From NCBI RefSeq assembly GCF_014323665.1, contig NZ_JABVEB010000001.1:186001-250000 (forward strand): 64,000 nt of DNA. The letters are read 5' to 3'. Shown piece after piece: positions 12,198 through 20,452 of this stretch. The stretch is from Actinomadura sp. HBU206391 (GTDB lineage Bacteria > Actinomycetota > Actinomycetes > Streptosporangiales > Streptosporangiaceae). A program made the translations under genes and the position numbers. A model generated the notes under the pieces. The model did no database searches. It saw only the letters and a program-made list of their open reading frames with translations, and was not told the origin of the DNA. The stretch's first letter is position 1, and the number at the start of each line of letters is the position of its first letter.

Positions 12198-14183
12198 ATG
12201 CGGACTTTCGTGTACACGTCGCACCCTGCCAGGGTGGTGTTCGGAGCCGGCACCGCCGGGCGGGTTCGCGACGAGGTCCTACGACTGGGCGGTTCGCGCG
12301 CCCTGCTGCTGACCAGCCCACCGCTGGCGAAAGCGGCCGAACAGGTACGTGAGGCGCTCGGGCCGGTCGCTGTGGCCGAGTTCGACGGCGCGGCGATGCA
12401 CACGCCCTCCGAGGTGACCGAACGGGCGCTGAACGTCGCCGTCGAGCACTCGGTGGACTGCCTGGTCGCCGTCGGAGGCGGCTCGACCACCGGGCTGGCC
12501 AAGGCGCTGGCGCTGCGCACCGACCTTCCGCAGGTCATCCTGCCCACCACCTACGCGGGCTCTGAGGTCACCCCCATCCTCGGCGAGACGGTGGGCGGCC
12601 GGAAGACCACGCAGTCGTCGCCCTCGGTGCGACCCGAGACCGTCATCTACGACGTCGCCTTCACCGTCGGACTGCCCGTCGCGATGTCGGTGACCAGCGG
12701 CGTCAACGCGCTCGCGCACGCCGTAGAGGCGTTGTACTCGCCCCAGGCCGATCCGCTCACCGACGAGATGGCCCTGGACGCCATCGGCCGGATGGCCCGC
12801 GCCCTTCCCAGGATCGCCGCGAACCCGTCCGACCTCGAAGCACGCGCCGACGCCCTGCAGGCGGCATGGTTGTCCGGCACCTGCCTCGGCACGGTCGGCA
12901 TGGGGCTGCACCACAAGTTGTGCCACACGCTCGGGGGCGCGTTCGACCTGCCGCATGCCGAGACGCACACCGTGGTGCTGCCGCACGCCATGGCCTACAA
13001 CGCGCCCGCCACGCCCGACGTCATGCGGCGTATCGCCGACGCCCTCGGAGTCGCCGACGCACCGCGCGGGATGTTCGACCTGATCGCCGGTCTGAACGGG
13101 CCGACCACGCTGCGCGCGCTGGGGATGGCGGAGGCCGACCTGCCCCGTGCGGCCGAGCTGGCCACCGCGACCTCGTACCCGAACCCCCGCGAGCCGACCA
13201 CCGAGGGGATCGCGGACCTGCTGCGCGACGCATGGGAAGGACGTCGCCCCGCCGCGCGGACGCAGCCCTCCGGTACGACGACCGCCGGTACGCCTGCCAC
13301 GGGCATGCCGATCGCATCAGAGCTCGACCGGCTCACCGAGCAGGTCGTCGCCAGCTTCGACCGGGCTCCGGACCCGCGGACCGGACGACTGCTGACCGAT
13401 CTGGTACGGCACCTGCACCAGTTCGTCACGGCCAACGACGTCACCGAGGAGGAATGGCGCCACGCCATCGACTTCCTCACCCGCACCGGGCAGCTCTGCA
13501 GCGACACGCGCCAGGAGTTCGTCCTGTTGTCCGACGTCCTGGGCGTGTCGAGCATGGTCGACCTGCTGACCAATTCCCGCACGCCCGCCACGACGCCGTC
13601 GGCGGTTCTCGGCCCTTTTTACGTGCCGGGGCCGCCCGAGGTCGAGCACGGTGCCGACATATCCGGCGGCCTGCCAGGTACGCCGCTGTGGGTGGACATC
13701 AGGATCACCGACCTTGACGGCGACCCCGTCCCCGGCGCCGTGGTCGACGTCTGGCAGTCCAACGAGGACGGCTATTACGACGTCCAACTCCCCGACCTGG
13801 ACGGCCCGGTGCTGCGCGCCCGGCTGCGCACCGATGCCGATGGGCGCCTGACGTTCTGGTCGATCCTGCCGTCGGAGTATCCGATTCCGGGTGACGGCCC
13901 GGTCGGCCGGATGCTCGAAGCGGTCGGGCGGCACCCGTACCGAGCACCGCACCTCCATTTTATGATCATGGCGCCGGGCCACCAGCGGCTGGTCACCCAG
14001 CTGTTCGTCGACGGCGGTGCGTACCTGGACTCCGACACCGTGTTCGGGGTCAAGGACCGGCTGGTGGTCGAGTTCGCCTCGCGGAACGGGCCGGCGCCCG
14101 GCGGCCGCCGCCTCGACGGCGAATGGCGCTCGCTCGAGTTCACGTTCCGCATCGCCAAAATCGATGGACGGCGGTTTCAGTGA
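12198..14183 (+). CDS. maleylacetate reductase / hydroxyquinol 1,2-dioxygenase fusion
   Basis: 661 aa. Residues about 1-347 are an iron-type alcohol-dehydrogenase-fold maleylacetate reductase (VAVGGGSTTGLAKALA, PTTYAGSEVTP, HHKLCHTLGG and LPHAETHTVVLPH). A Thr/Ala/Pro-rich linker near 348-372 leads to an intradiol dioxygenase (about 373-661) with VDVWQSNEDGYYDVQ and HPYRAPHLHFMI carrying the Tyr/His iron ligands. Hydroxyquinol dioxygenase opens the ring to maleylacetate, which the reductase converts to 3-oxoadipate, so two successive steps are on one chain, in reverse order from N to C. ATG at 12198 with AGG-CGGA upstream. No hydroxylase or transporter of the pathway is adjacent. The 12002-12197 gap is the divergent promoter region shared with the STAND gene; no clear operator was seen. 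Confidence 0.9.
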   Translation: MRTFVYTSHPARVVFGAGTAGRVRDEVLRLGGSRALLLTSPPLAKAAEQVREALGPVAVAEFDGAAMHTPSEVTERALNVAVEHSVDCLVAVGGGSTTGLAKALALRTDLPQVILPTTYAGSEVTPILGETVGGRKTTQSSPSVRPETVIYDVAFTVGLPVAMSVTSGVNALAHAVEALYSPQADPLTDEMALDAIGRMARALPRIAANPSDLEARADALQAAWLSGTCLGTVGMGLHHKLCHTLGGAFDLPHAETHTVVLPHAMAYNAPATPDVMRRIADALGVADAPRGMFDLIAGLNGPTTLRALGMAEADLPRAAELATATSYPNPREPTTEGIADLLRDAWEGRRPAARTQPSGTTTAGTPATGMPIASELDRLTEQVVASFDRAPDPRTGRLLTDLVRHLHQFVTANDVTEEEWRHAIDFLTRTGQLCSDTRQEFVLLSDVLGVSSMVDLLTNSRTPATTPSAVLGPFYVPGPPEVEHGADISGGLPGTPLWVDIRITDLDGDPVPGAVVDVWQSNEDGYYDVQLPDLDGPVLRARLRTDADGRLTFWSILPSEYPIPGDGPVGRMLEAVGRHPYRAPHLHFMIMAPGHQRLVTQLFVDGGAYLDSDTVFGVKDRLVVEFASRNGPAPGGRRLDGEWRSLEFTFRIAKIDGRRFQ

Positions 14184-14202
14184 TCCCGCATGCTGTTGGT
14201 CG

Positions 14203-14583
14203 ATGGGAAAGATGGACGCTTTCGCCGCCAGGATCGCCGATGGGGACACTGTGGAGTTCCGCCCCACGGGTTCCTCGATGGTCCCGTTGATCGGGAGCCG
14301 CGAACTGGTCACCGTCGCCCCCGTCGACCCCACGAGAATCGAGGTCGGCGACATCGTCCTCGCCAGAGTCGCCGGGAGCGTCTACCTGCATCTGGTCTCC
14401 GCTCTCGACCCGGCCAGACGCAGAGTGCAGATCAGCAACAACCGAGGCCGGATCAACGGCTGGACGGGCTTCGACCGCGTGTTCGGGATCTGTCTCGCGG
14501 TCGAGGGCGTGGACCGGCCGGGAGCCCTGGCGAAGGTGCGGCATCACCCACCCGAGGCTTCCGACCTCCGGGACGAACGGTGA
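14203..14583 (+). CDS. S24/S26-like peptidase-fold protein
   Basis: 126 aa from ATG 14203 (ATG 14212 is an alternative; neither has a good ribosome site). FRPTGSSMVPLI matches the catalytic-Ser motif of the LexA/signal-peptidase clan, and VEVGDIVLARV-type strands follow (here IEVGDIVLARVAG). At the position of the usual general-base Lys the sequence reads VYLHLVSAL, so His replaces Lys, as in ER-type signal peptidases. The C-terminal ISNNRGRINGWTG segment is characteristic of a small uncharacterised branch of the clan. No membrane anchor and no DNA-binding domain are present, so it is neither a normal signal peptidase nor LexA. It starts 19 nt after the fusion gene. Confidence 0.65.
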   Translation: MGKMDAFAARIADGDTVEFRPTGSSMVPLIGSRELVTVAPVDPTRIEVGDIVLARVAGSVYLHLVSALDPARRRVQISNNRGRINGWTGFDRVFGICLAVEGVDRPGALAKVRHHPPEASDLRDER

Positions 14584-14688
14584 CGACCAGCCGTTTATCC
14601 GGCTCCAGGTCGGGGATCACACCGCCCGAACAGCGGTGAGGGTCGTGGCGACCGTGCAGCCGTGTCGCGGCGATGAGGAGACGACCAC

Positions 14689-16323
14689 GTGTACGACCCC
14701 CACACGCTGCAGGTGCTGGTCCTGCTGGGAGTGAGCGTCCTGGCGGCGACCGTGCTCGCCCGCCGGTTGCGGGTCGCCGCACCGGTCGTCCTGCTGGTCG
14801 CCGGTGTGGGCCTCGGCTTCGTTCCTGCTCTGCGCGACGTGAAACTGGCGCCCGAGGTCGTGATCCTGCTGTTCCTGCCCGCCCTGCTGTACTGGGAGGC
14901 GCTGACCACCTCGCTGCGGGAGATTCGGGCCGACCTGCGCACGGTCCTCCTGTCCTCGGTGGTGCTGGTGTTCGTGACGGCCGGAGCGGTCGCCGTGGTC
15001 GGGCACGCCCTCGGGCTGAGCTGGCCGGTCGCGTTCGTGCTCGGAGCCGTGGTGGCGCCCACCGACGCGAGCGCCGTCGGCGCCGTGATCAGGCGGCTCC
15101 ACCACGGGCTCCCCCACAGGCAGCTCACGATCCTGCGCGCGGAGAGCCTCGTCAACGACGGAACCGCCCTGGTCGTCTTCGGCATCGCGACCGCGGTGGC
15201 GACCGGCGAGGAGGAGTTCAGCTGGCTCAGCGCGGCAGGCGACTTCTCCGTGTCCTACGGCGGCGGTGCGGTGATCGGCCTGGTGGTCGCGTGGGTCACG
15301 CTGCGGACCCGTAGATTCATGGACGACGTCGTACTCGAGAACGGGATCAGCGTGCTCACCCCGTTCCTGGCCTTCCTGCTGGCCGAGGAGATCCACGCCT
15401 CGGGCGTGCTGGCGGTCGTGGTGTGCGGCCTCGCGCTCACCCAGGCCGGTCCGGCCCGCATTCCCGCACGCACCCGCGTACAGGCGTACGCGTTCTGGGA
15501 CCTCACCACGTTCCTGCTCAACGGAGCGCTGTTCATCCTGGTCGGTCTCCAGCTGCGCGGGGCGGTCGAGAACCTCCCGCACGGCTCGCTGTTCACCACG
15601 GTCATCACCGCTCTGGCGGTCGCCGCCGCCGTCATCGGCAGCAGAGTGGCCTGGTTCTACACCGTTCCGTACGTCATCCGCGCGATCGACCGGCGCCCGG
15701 CCCAGCGCGAGCGCCGCATGAGCGCGCGGCACCGCATGCCGCTCGCCTGGTCGGGGTTTCGCGGCGGGGTCTCACTGGCCGCGGCGCTCGCGATTCCGGT
15801 CACCGTCATGGACGGCACGGAGTTCCCGGACCGGGACGCCCTGATCGTGGTGACCTTCGGAGTGATCCTGACGACGCTGCTGCTGCAGGGCCTGACCCTT
15901 CCCGCGGTCCTGCGCTGGGCGCGCATGCCCGACGACGACCACATGCGCGCGGAACAGCTGCTCGCCGAACGGGCCGCGACCGAGGCCGGTCTCGCCAGGC
16001 TCACCGAGATCGCGGAGCGCCTGGACGTGCCCGAGGCGGCGATCAATGAGGTCCGGGAGGACTACGAGCGCCGGCTGGAGCTGCTCACCGCCGCCGAGTC
16101 GCGAGAGAGCGAAGCGGCCCGGCATGAGCGCGACCACCACCTCTCGGGCTCGCTGGAGCCCGAGCCGCACACGGCGCTGCGCGCCGAGCTGCTGTCGATC
16201 AAGCGGGCCGCCGTCATCCGGTTGCGCGACGACCGGCGCATCGGCGACGCCGTCCTGCTCCGCGTGCAGGCGCGGCTCGACGCGGAAGAGGTCCGGCTGA
16301 CGGCTCCGTCAACGGCCGACTGA
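14689..16323 (+). CDS. Na+/H+ antiporter, CPA1 (NhaP-like) family
   Basis: 544 aa integral membrane protein. About twelve hydrophobic spans cover residues 1-415, followed by a charged, helical cytoplasmic tail (about 420-544) rich in Arg/Glu. The family core is clear: LGAVVAPTDASAVGAV and the conserved ND pair in ESLVNDGTALV, needed for cation/proton exchange. Likely exports Na+ (or K+) in exchange for protons at the cytoplasmic membrane. GTG start at 14689 with GAGGAG 11-16 nt upstream. The 106-nt gap before it holds nothing evident; transcription may be separate from the S24-like gene. Confidence 0.88.
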   Translation: MYDPHTLQVLVLLGVSVLAATVLARRLRVAAPVVLLVAGVGLGFVPALRDVKLAPEVVILLFLPALLYWEALTTSLREIRADLRTVLLSSVVLVFVTAGAVAVVGHALGLSWPVAFVLGAVVAPTDASAVGAVIRRLHHGLPHRQLTILRAESLVNDGTALVVFGIATAVATGEEEFSWLSAAGDFSVSYGGGAVIGLVVAWVTLRTRRFMDDVVLENGISVLTPFLAFLLAEEIHASGVLAVVVCGLALTQAGPARIPARTRVQAYAFWDLTTFLLNGALFILVGLQLRGAVENLPHGSLFTTVITALAVAAAVIGSRVAWFYTVPYVIRAIDRRPAQRERRMSARHRMPLAWSGFRGGVSLAAALAIPVTVMDGTEFPDRDALIVVTFGVILTTLLLQGLTLPAVLRWARMPDDDHMRAEQLLAERAATEAGLARLTEIAERLDVPEAAINEVREDYERRLELLTAAESRESEAARHERDHHLSGSLEPEPHTALRAELLSIKRAAVIRLRDDRRIGDAVLLRVQARLDAEEVRLTAPSTAD

Positions 16324-16361
16324 ACCGGCCGACTGAACCGGCCGCCTGAGTTGGGCGCCTG

Positions 16362-16697
16362 TCAGGGCCGATCGTCCTGGGCCAGTGCCCAGTCGCAGAT
16401 CGCGGCGAGCGGTTCCTGCAGTGTCTTGCCGAGCGCGGTCAGCGCGTACTCCACATGCTGCGGTGCGGTGTCCTTGATGACCCGGCGTTCGACCAGGCCA
16501 TCGGCCTCCATGCCGCGCAGCGTCTCGGTCAGCACCTTCTGGGTGACGCCCGGGAGCCTGCGGCGCAGTTGCGCATGCCGCTGGGGCCCGGCGAGCAGCG
16601 CGTAGATCACCAAGATCCGCCATTTGGCGGCGAACCGCTCCAGCGCCTGCCGGGTCGCGCAGCTCGCCTCCAGCACGTCGGGAATCACCAGTGCCAT
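16362..16697 (-). CDS. HxlR family transcriptional regulator
   Basis: 111 aa winged-helix protein with the HxlR hallmarks: a Cys near the N-terminus (LEASCATR), WRILVIYALLAGPQRHAQLRRRLPGVTQKVLTETLRGMEADGLV, and VEYALTALG. These regulators often sense electrophiles or oxidants through the N-terminal Cys, but that is family knowledge and not shown here. The ATG at 16697 was chosen because the family N-terminus begins there; the longer open frame upstream is antisense to the MBL gene. It is divergently transcribed from the MBL hydrolase, with an inverted repeat between the two, so it probably controls that gene and itself. Confidence 0.85.
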   Translation of the reverse strand: MALVIPDVLEASCATRQALERFAAKWRILVIYALLAGPQRHAQLRRRLPGVTQKVLTETLRGMEADGLVERRVIKDTAPQHVEYALTALGKTLQEPLAAICDWALAQDDRP

Positions 16698-16732
16698 CCA
16701 GACCTCCCTGCCGTGTCGGCCGCCGCGGGCAT

Positions 16733-16764
16733 GGGCACCGGAAAGTGCCTTCTGGCCGGTGCCC
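16733..16764. promoter_or_regulatory. inverted repeat between HxlR and MBL genes, probable HxlR operator
   Basis: GGGCACCGG (16733-16741) and CCGGTGCCC (16756-16764) form 9-bp inverted arms separated by 14 nt, centred in the divergent promoter region. The position suits binding by the adjacent regulator. Confidence 0.5.
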
Positions 16765-16814
16765 GTGGATCGCCCTAGCGTCTCGATCAACGGTAATCGG
16801 AAGGACGCCTGCTC

Positions 16815-17663
16815 ATGAGCCCGCTCAGAATTCATACCTACACCGCCGCCGAGTCCGGCATCCTGGTGAACAGCCATCTGCTCGAGACCGACGACGGCGT
16901 GCTGCTGGTCGACGCCAACCTGCTGGTGTCGGACGCCAGGGCTCTGGCCGCCCGGCTGGCCGCGCTGCGCAAACCACTGCTCGCGGCCTTCGTGACGCAC
17001 CCTCACCCCGACCATTTCAACGGCCTGCCGTACGTGGTCGACGACGACGTGCCGGTCTACGCCACCGCCGAGGTCGCCGAGACGATCGCGAAGCTCGCGG
17101 TGCCCAAGCGCGAGCAGTGGCAGCCCGTCTACGGTGAGGAGTGGCCGGACCGCTACCGCGTGCCCGACCACCTGCTCGCCGATGGCGAGATCGTCGAGGT
17201 CGGGGGCCTTCGGGTGCGGGTGCACGATCTCGGGGCCGGTGAGAGCGACGCGGACTCGTACCTGCTGGTCGAATCGGATGAGCGGCGCCTCGCCTTCATC
17301 GGCGATCTGGCGTTCGGCGACCTCCACTCCTACACGGCCGACGGCCACTCCGGCGCCTGGCTCCGCACCTTGGACCGGCTGACGGCCGAGCTGGACGGCG
17401 TCCCGCTCTATCCCGGTCACGGGGTGCCGGGCGACATCGGACTGCTCGCCGAGCAGCGGCGCTACCTCCTCATGTACCGCGAGACCGTACGCCGCCTCGC
17501 GGCCGGCGCGCCAAGCCTCACCGAAGAGCAGAAGCGGCACTTGAGCGCCACCATGACGCGCTTCTCACCCGGAGCGCCCTTGGCCTGGTTGGTCGAACTC
17601 GGCGCCGACGCGGTCGCGGCCGAACTCGCCGCCGAACTCGTGGCCGAGCCCAGCGTCGTATGA
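16815..17663 (+). CDS. MBL-fold metallo-hydrolase
   Basis: 282 aa. The metallo-beta-lactamase zinc motif is THPHPDHFNG (HxHxDH), with later ligands in FIGDLAFGD and LYPGHGVPG. This family includes glyoxalase II-like, quorum-quenching and detoxifying hydrolases; the substrate cannot be told from sequence. ATG at 16815 preceded by GGAAGGA. It is divergent from an HxlR regulator and its stop lies 47 nt before the next gene, suggesting an operon with the alpha/beta hydrolase and the Nudix-like protein. Confidence 0.85.
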   Translation: MSPLRIHTYTAAESGILVNSHLLETDDGVLLVDANLLVSDARALAARLAALRKPLLAAFVTHPHPDHFNGLPYVVDDDVPVYATAEVAETIAKLAVPKREQWQPVYGEEWPDRYRVPDHLLADGEIVEVGGLRVRVHDLGAGESDADSYLLVESDERRLAFIGDLAFGDLHSYTADGHSGAWLRTLDRLTAELDGVPLYPGHGVPGDIGLLAEQRRYLLMYRETVRRLAAGAPSLTEEQKRHLSATMTRFSPGAPLAWLVELGADAVAAELAAELVAEPSVV

Positions 17664-17710
17664 CCGCTTGCCGCATCGGCCCGACCACTCCCTCCACGAC
17701 AGGAGCAGCG

Positions 17711-18724
17711 ATGTCCGCCCACCGATCCAGTGCCGATCAACCCAGCACCGATCAACCCAGCACCGATCAACCCAGCACCGATCAACCCAGCACCGATCAA
17801 CCCAGCACCGGGCAACACAGCACCGGGCAACACAGCGCCGTCACCACCGAGCGCGTCGACTTCGACGGCGATGGCTTCAGCGACGCCGACGGGGTCGGCC
17901 TGGTCGGAGAGCTGAGGTTGCCGGACCGCGCCGGCCCGGTGCCCGCCGTCGTGCTGACCGGCCCGTTCACGGGCGTGAAGGAACAGGTCACCGGGCTGTA
18001 CGCGGAGCGGCTCGCCCGGGCGGGCATCGCGACCCTGGCCTTCGACCACCGTGGTTTCGGCGAGAGCGGAGGCCGGCGCGGGCATGAGGACAGCCAGGGC
18101 AAGCTGACCGATCTGCGATCGGCGGTCGGACTGCTCGCCGATCGCGCCGAGATCGATCCGCACCGGATCGGCCTGGTCGGCATCTGCCTCGGGGGCGGGT
18201 ACGCGGTGCGCGCCGCCGCCTCGGACCCGCGGGTCAAGGCGGTGGCGGGGATCGCGGGGGCGTACAACAGCCCGGCCTGGTTCGTCGAACGAATCGGCGC
18301 CGACGCCTACCGCTCCGCGCTGCGCGGTTTCATCGACCGCTACGACGAGTACCTGCCGGTCGTGGCGCCTGGCGGCGGTGAGGCGGCGATGGGCGGTGAC
18401 GAGCCGTACTCCTACTACGGCACCGGACGGTCCGCGTCGCCGCACTGGGACGACCAGGTGACGAGGGGATCGCTGCACTCGCTGATGACCTTCGACGCGC
18501 TCGGCGCCGCGGCGTTGCTCGGCGCGACCCCGTTGCTCGTCGTCCATGGCAAGGTCGACGCCTACTGCAGCCCGGAGCTCGCGGTGGAACTGCACGAGCG
18601 GGCCGCGGGCGCGAAAGAGCTCGTATGGTTGGACGCCGGCGAGCATGTCGACCTCTACGATGTGGAGCCGTACGTCACCGAGGCGGTGGAGGCGACCGCG
18701 GAGTTCCTGCACCGCCATCTCTGA
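17711..18724 (+). CDS. alpha/beta hydrolase (dienelactone-hydrolase-like) with repetitive N-terminus
   Basis: 337 aa from ATG 17711, preferred because AGGAG lies 6 nt upstream; an in-frame GTG at 17660 would overlap the previous stop. An N-terminal disordered stretch of seven DQPST/GQHST pentapeptides (about residues 9-43) is encoded by the 15-bp tandem repeat. The hydrolase fold follows: LAFDHRGFGESGGRRG, nucleophile elbow GICLGGGYAVRA (Cys in place of the usual Ser, as in dienelactone hydrolases), an Asp region VHGKVDAYCSPE and a His in DAGEHVDLYD. Acts on an unknown ester or lactone. Probably co-transcribed with the MBL hydrolase upstream. Confidence 0.8.
   Translation: MSAHRSSADQPSTDQPSTDQPSTDQPSTDQPSTGQHSTGQHSAVTTERVDFDGDGFSDADGVGLVGELRLPDRAGPVPAVVLTGPFTGVKEQVTGLYAERLARAGIATLAFDHRGFGESGGRRGHEDSQGKLTDLRSAVGLLADRAEIDPHRIGLVGICLGGGYAVRAAASDPRVKAVAGIAGAYNSPAWFVERIGADAYRSALRGFIDRYDEYLPVVAPGGGEAAMGGDEPYSYYGTGRSASPHWDDQVTRGSLHSLMTFDALGAAALLGATPLLVVHGKVDAYCSPELAVELHERAAGAKELVWLDAGEHVDLYDVEPYVTEAVEATAEFLHRHL
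17735..17839 (+). repeat. 15-bp coding tandem repeat
   Basis: Five perfect copies of GATCAACCCAGCACC (17735-17809) are followed by two diverged copies (GGGCAACACAGCACC and a variant). All keep the reading frame and encode DQPST x5, GQHST and GQHSA. A candidate variable-number repeat. Confidence 0.95.
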
Positions 18725-18734
18725 GGAGCCGATC

Positions 18735-19238
18735 GTGCCGGACCGGGTGGCCGCCGTCCTCATGACGTCCGACTGGCGAGTGCTTGCCGTGCGCCATCGG
18801 CACCCGGACGGGGCCGAGTACCGGACCCTGCCGGGCGGCACGGTGCGCGAGACCGATCCGGATCATGATGGCGCGCTCCGACGCGTCCTTCGCGCGCTGC
18901 TGAGGTGTGCGGTCGAGGTCGGCCCGCTGGTCTGCGTGGTGCGGACGGGAGAACAGGACGAGTACGTCTTCGCCGCGTGGGCCGAGGACGGTGGAGACCT
19001 GCCGGGACCGGATCCGGCCGAAGCCGAACCGGCTCCTGGAGCGTTCGTCTGGGACCACGTCGTCTACGACAAGTCCGCCATCTACGCCGCCGGTTTCGTG
19101 CCCCACCAGGTGACGTACTTCCTCGCCGGGCACTGTCATCACGGGCACGATCCTCGGCGGCTGCCCGACGTGCGGTCGCGCCGGCCCTCGGTCCGGCGCC
19201 ACCACGGGCCGGACACTTCCGGCCGCCCGCCGCGGTAG
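18735..19238 (+). CDS. Nudix-like domain protein with degenerate Nudix box
   Basis: 167 aa from GTG 18735 (GAGGAG 18723-18728 upstream), 10 nt after the hydrolase stop. The start VAAVLMTSDWRVLAVRHRH...YRTLPGGTVRE matches the Nudix fold, but the helix that should read REUxEExGU is here LRRVLRALLRCAVEVG. The catalytic glutamates are missing, so hydrolase activity is doubtful. The C-terminal 45 residues (RRLPDVRSRRPSVRRHHGP) are Arg-rich and look like unconstrained sequence. It may be a non-catalytic Nudix-fold sensor or a decaying gene. Confidence 0.6.
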   Translation: MPDRVAAVLMTSDWRVLAVRHRHPDGAEYRTLPGGTVRETDPDHDGALRRVLRALLRCAVEVGPLVCVVRTGEQDEYVFAAWAEDGGDLPGPDPAEAEPAPGAFVWDHVVYDKSAIYAAGFVPHQVTYFLAGHCHHGHDPRRLPDVRSRRPSVRRHHGPDTSGRPPR

Positions 19239-19318
19239 ACCCGGCCCGCGGCCTCTCGACCATGCTCTGCTGACGTCCGTCCACCGGGCTCCGGCGGGCG
19301 CGAATCGGGCCCGAGGTC

Positions 19319-19370
19319 TTGACGGTGATGTGAATAACACGTTAAGAAGGGCGACCAAGTAACCGGTTAC
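19319..19370 (+). promoter_or_regulatory. promoter and LacI-type operator 1 upstream of the TRAP genes
   Basis: TTGACG (19319-19324), 17 nt, then TTAAGA (19342-19347) make a plausible promoter. The perfect palindrome GTAACCGGTTAC (19359-19370) follows directly, where a repressor would block initiation. The same palindrome lies before the CoA-transferase gene. Confidence 0.75.
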
Positions 19371-19418
19371 ATCTGATTCGCGCAGCCTACGCAAGTCCCT
19401 GACGTGGGAGGTTCCGCC

Positions 19419-20447
19419 ATGGCCAACTCGCCCCCAGACAAAGGTCCCCCCCGAGCGCGGTCGCTCGGCAGGCGCAACTTTCTCGCGGTGGGGCTGGTGG
19501 GCCTCGGGGCCGTGTCGGCGCCCGCGGTGGCGGCCGTACGAGCGGCCCAGGGCAAGGTGCTCAGGGTCGGTGACACCGTGGACGCCCACAACCCCGAGGT
19601 GGTCGCCGAGCACTACTTCCTCCAGCGGCTCACGGCGTTGTCCGACGGCCGGCTGACCGGGCACGTCTACCCCAACGCCGTGCTGGGCAGCCACGACCGG
19701 ATGAACGAACAGCTACGCAACGCGACCCTGGAGGTCGCGAAGACGAGCGTGGCCAACCTGGAGGTGTACGACCGGCGGCTCGGCGTTTTCGCGCTTCCGT
19801 ACGCCTTCGACACCAGGCAGCGCCTGTACGCGGCACAGGACGGGCCGCTCGGCCGCCGGCTCGCCGCGATCCTCGAAGGGCACGGCCTCAGGGTGCTCGG
19901 CTGGTTCGACTCGGGCGAGCGCAACATCTACAACACCAAGCGCGCCCTCCACGAACCGGCCGACCTGCGCGGCCTGAAGATGCGCGTGCAGTCGAACCAG
20001 ATAATGATCGACACGTTCAACACCCTGGGCGCGCAGGCCACGCCACTGGACACCGCCCAGATCTACTCCGCCCTCCAGCAGGGCGTGGTCGACGCGGCCG
20101 AGAACTCGCTCACCTTCTACGTGCAGCAGCACCACAACGAGGTCGCGAAGTACTACTCGTACACGCGCCATTTCTTCTCGGTCGATCCACTGCTGGTCAG
20201 CGACCGGTGGTTTCGCGCGCAGAGCGCCGCGGACCAGGACGCGATCCTCCAGGCGGGCCGGGAGGCCCAGAACAAGGAGCGGGAGCTGTGGCTGCGGTCC
20301 GACGAGCAGTACCTCGGCGCGGCCCGGCAGGCCGGCTCGCACCTCAACGAAGCGGACACCGCAGCGTTCAAGAAGGCGGTGGCCGGTGTCTACGCCAGGC
20401 ACCGCTCGACGTTCGGCACGCTGCTCGACCTGACGGATTGGAGGTGA
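19419..20447 (+). CDS. TRAP transporter solute-binding protein (DctP family), Tat-exported
   Basis: 342 aa from ATG 19419 (GGGAGG 8 nt upstream; GTG 19404 is an alternative). An N-terminal twin-arginine signal RRNFLAVGLVGLGAVS indicates export by the Tat pathway, and with no lipobox Cys it would be a soluble or loosely associated periplasm-side protein. Family features: HNPEVVAEHYFLQRL near the start, LRGLKMRVQSNQ (the Arg that binds the ligand carboxylate) and GVVDAAENSL. It captures an organic acid, identity unknown, and hands it to the DctQM membrane pair encoded next. Operator 1 lies about 50 nt upstream. Confidence 0.92.
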   Translation: MANSPPDKGPPRARSLGRRNFLAVGLVGLGAVSAPAVAAVRAAQGKVLRVGDTVDAHNPEVVAEHYFLQRLTALSDGRLTGHVYPNAVLGSHDRMNEQLRNATLEVAKTSVANLEVYDRRLGVFALPYAFDTRQRLYAAQDGPLGRRLAAILEGHGLRVLGWFDSGERNIYNTKRALHEPADLRGLKMRVQSNQIMIDTFNTLGAQATPLDTAQIYSALQQGVVDAAENSLTFYVQQHHNEVAKYYSYTRHFFSVDPLLVSDRWFRAQSAADQDAILQAGREAQNKERELWLRSDEQYLGAARQAGSHLNEADTAAFKKAVAGVYARHRSTFGTLLDLTDWR

Positions 20448-20452
20448 GCGCC

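Noticed and set aside
17735-17839. Short repeat array as a possible CRISPR
   Set aside because: Units are 15 bp, directly abutting, in frame within a gene, with no spacers and no cas genes.
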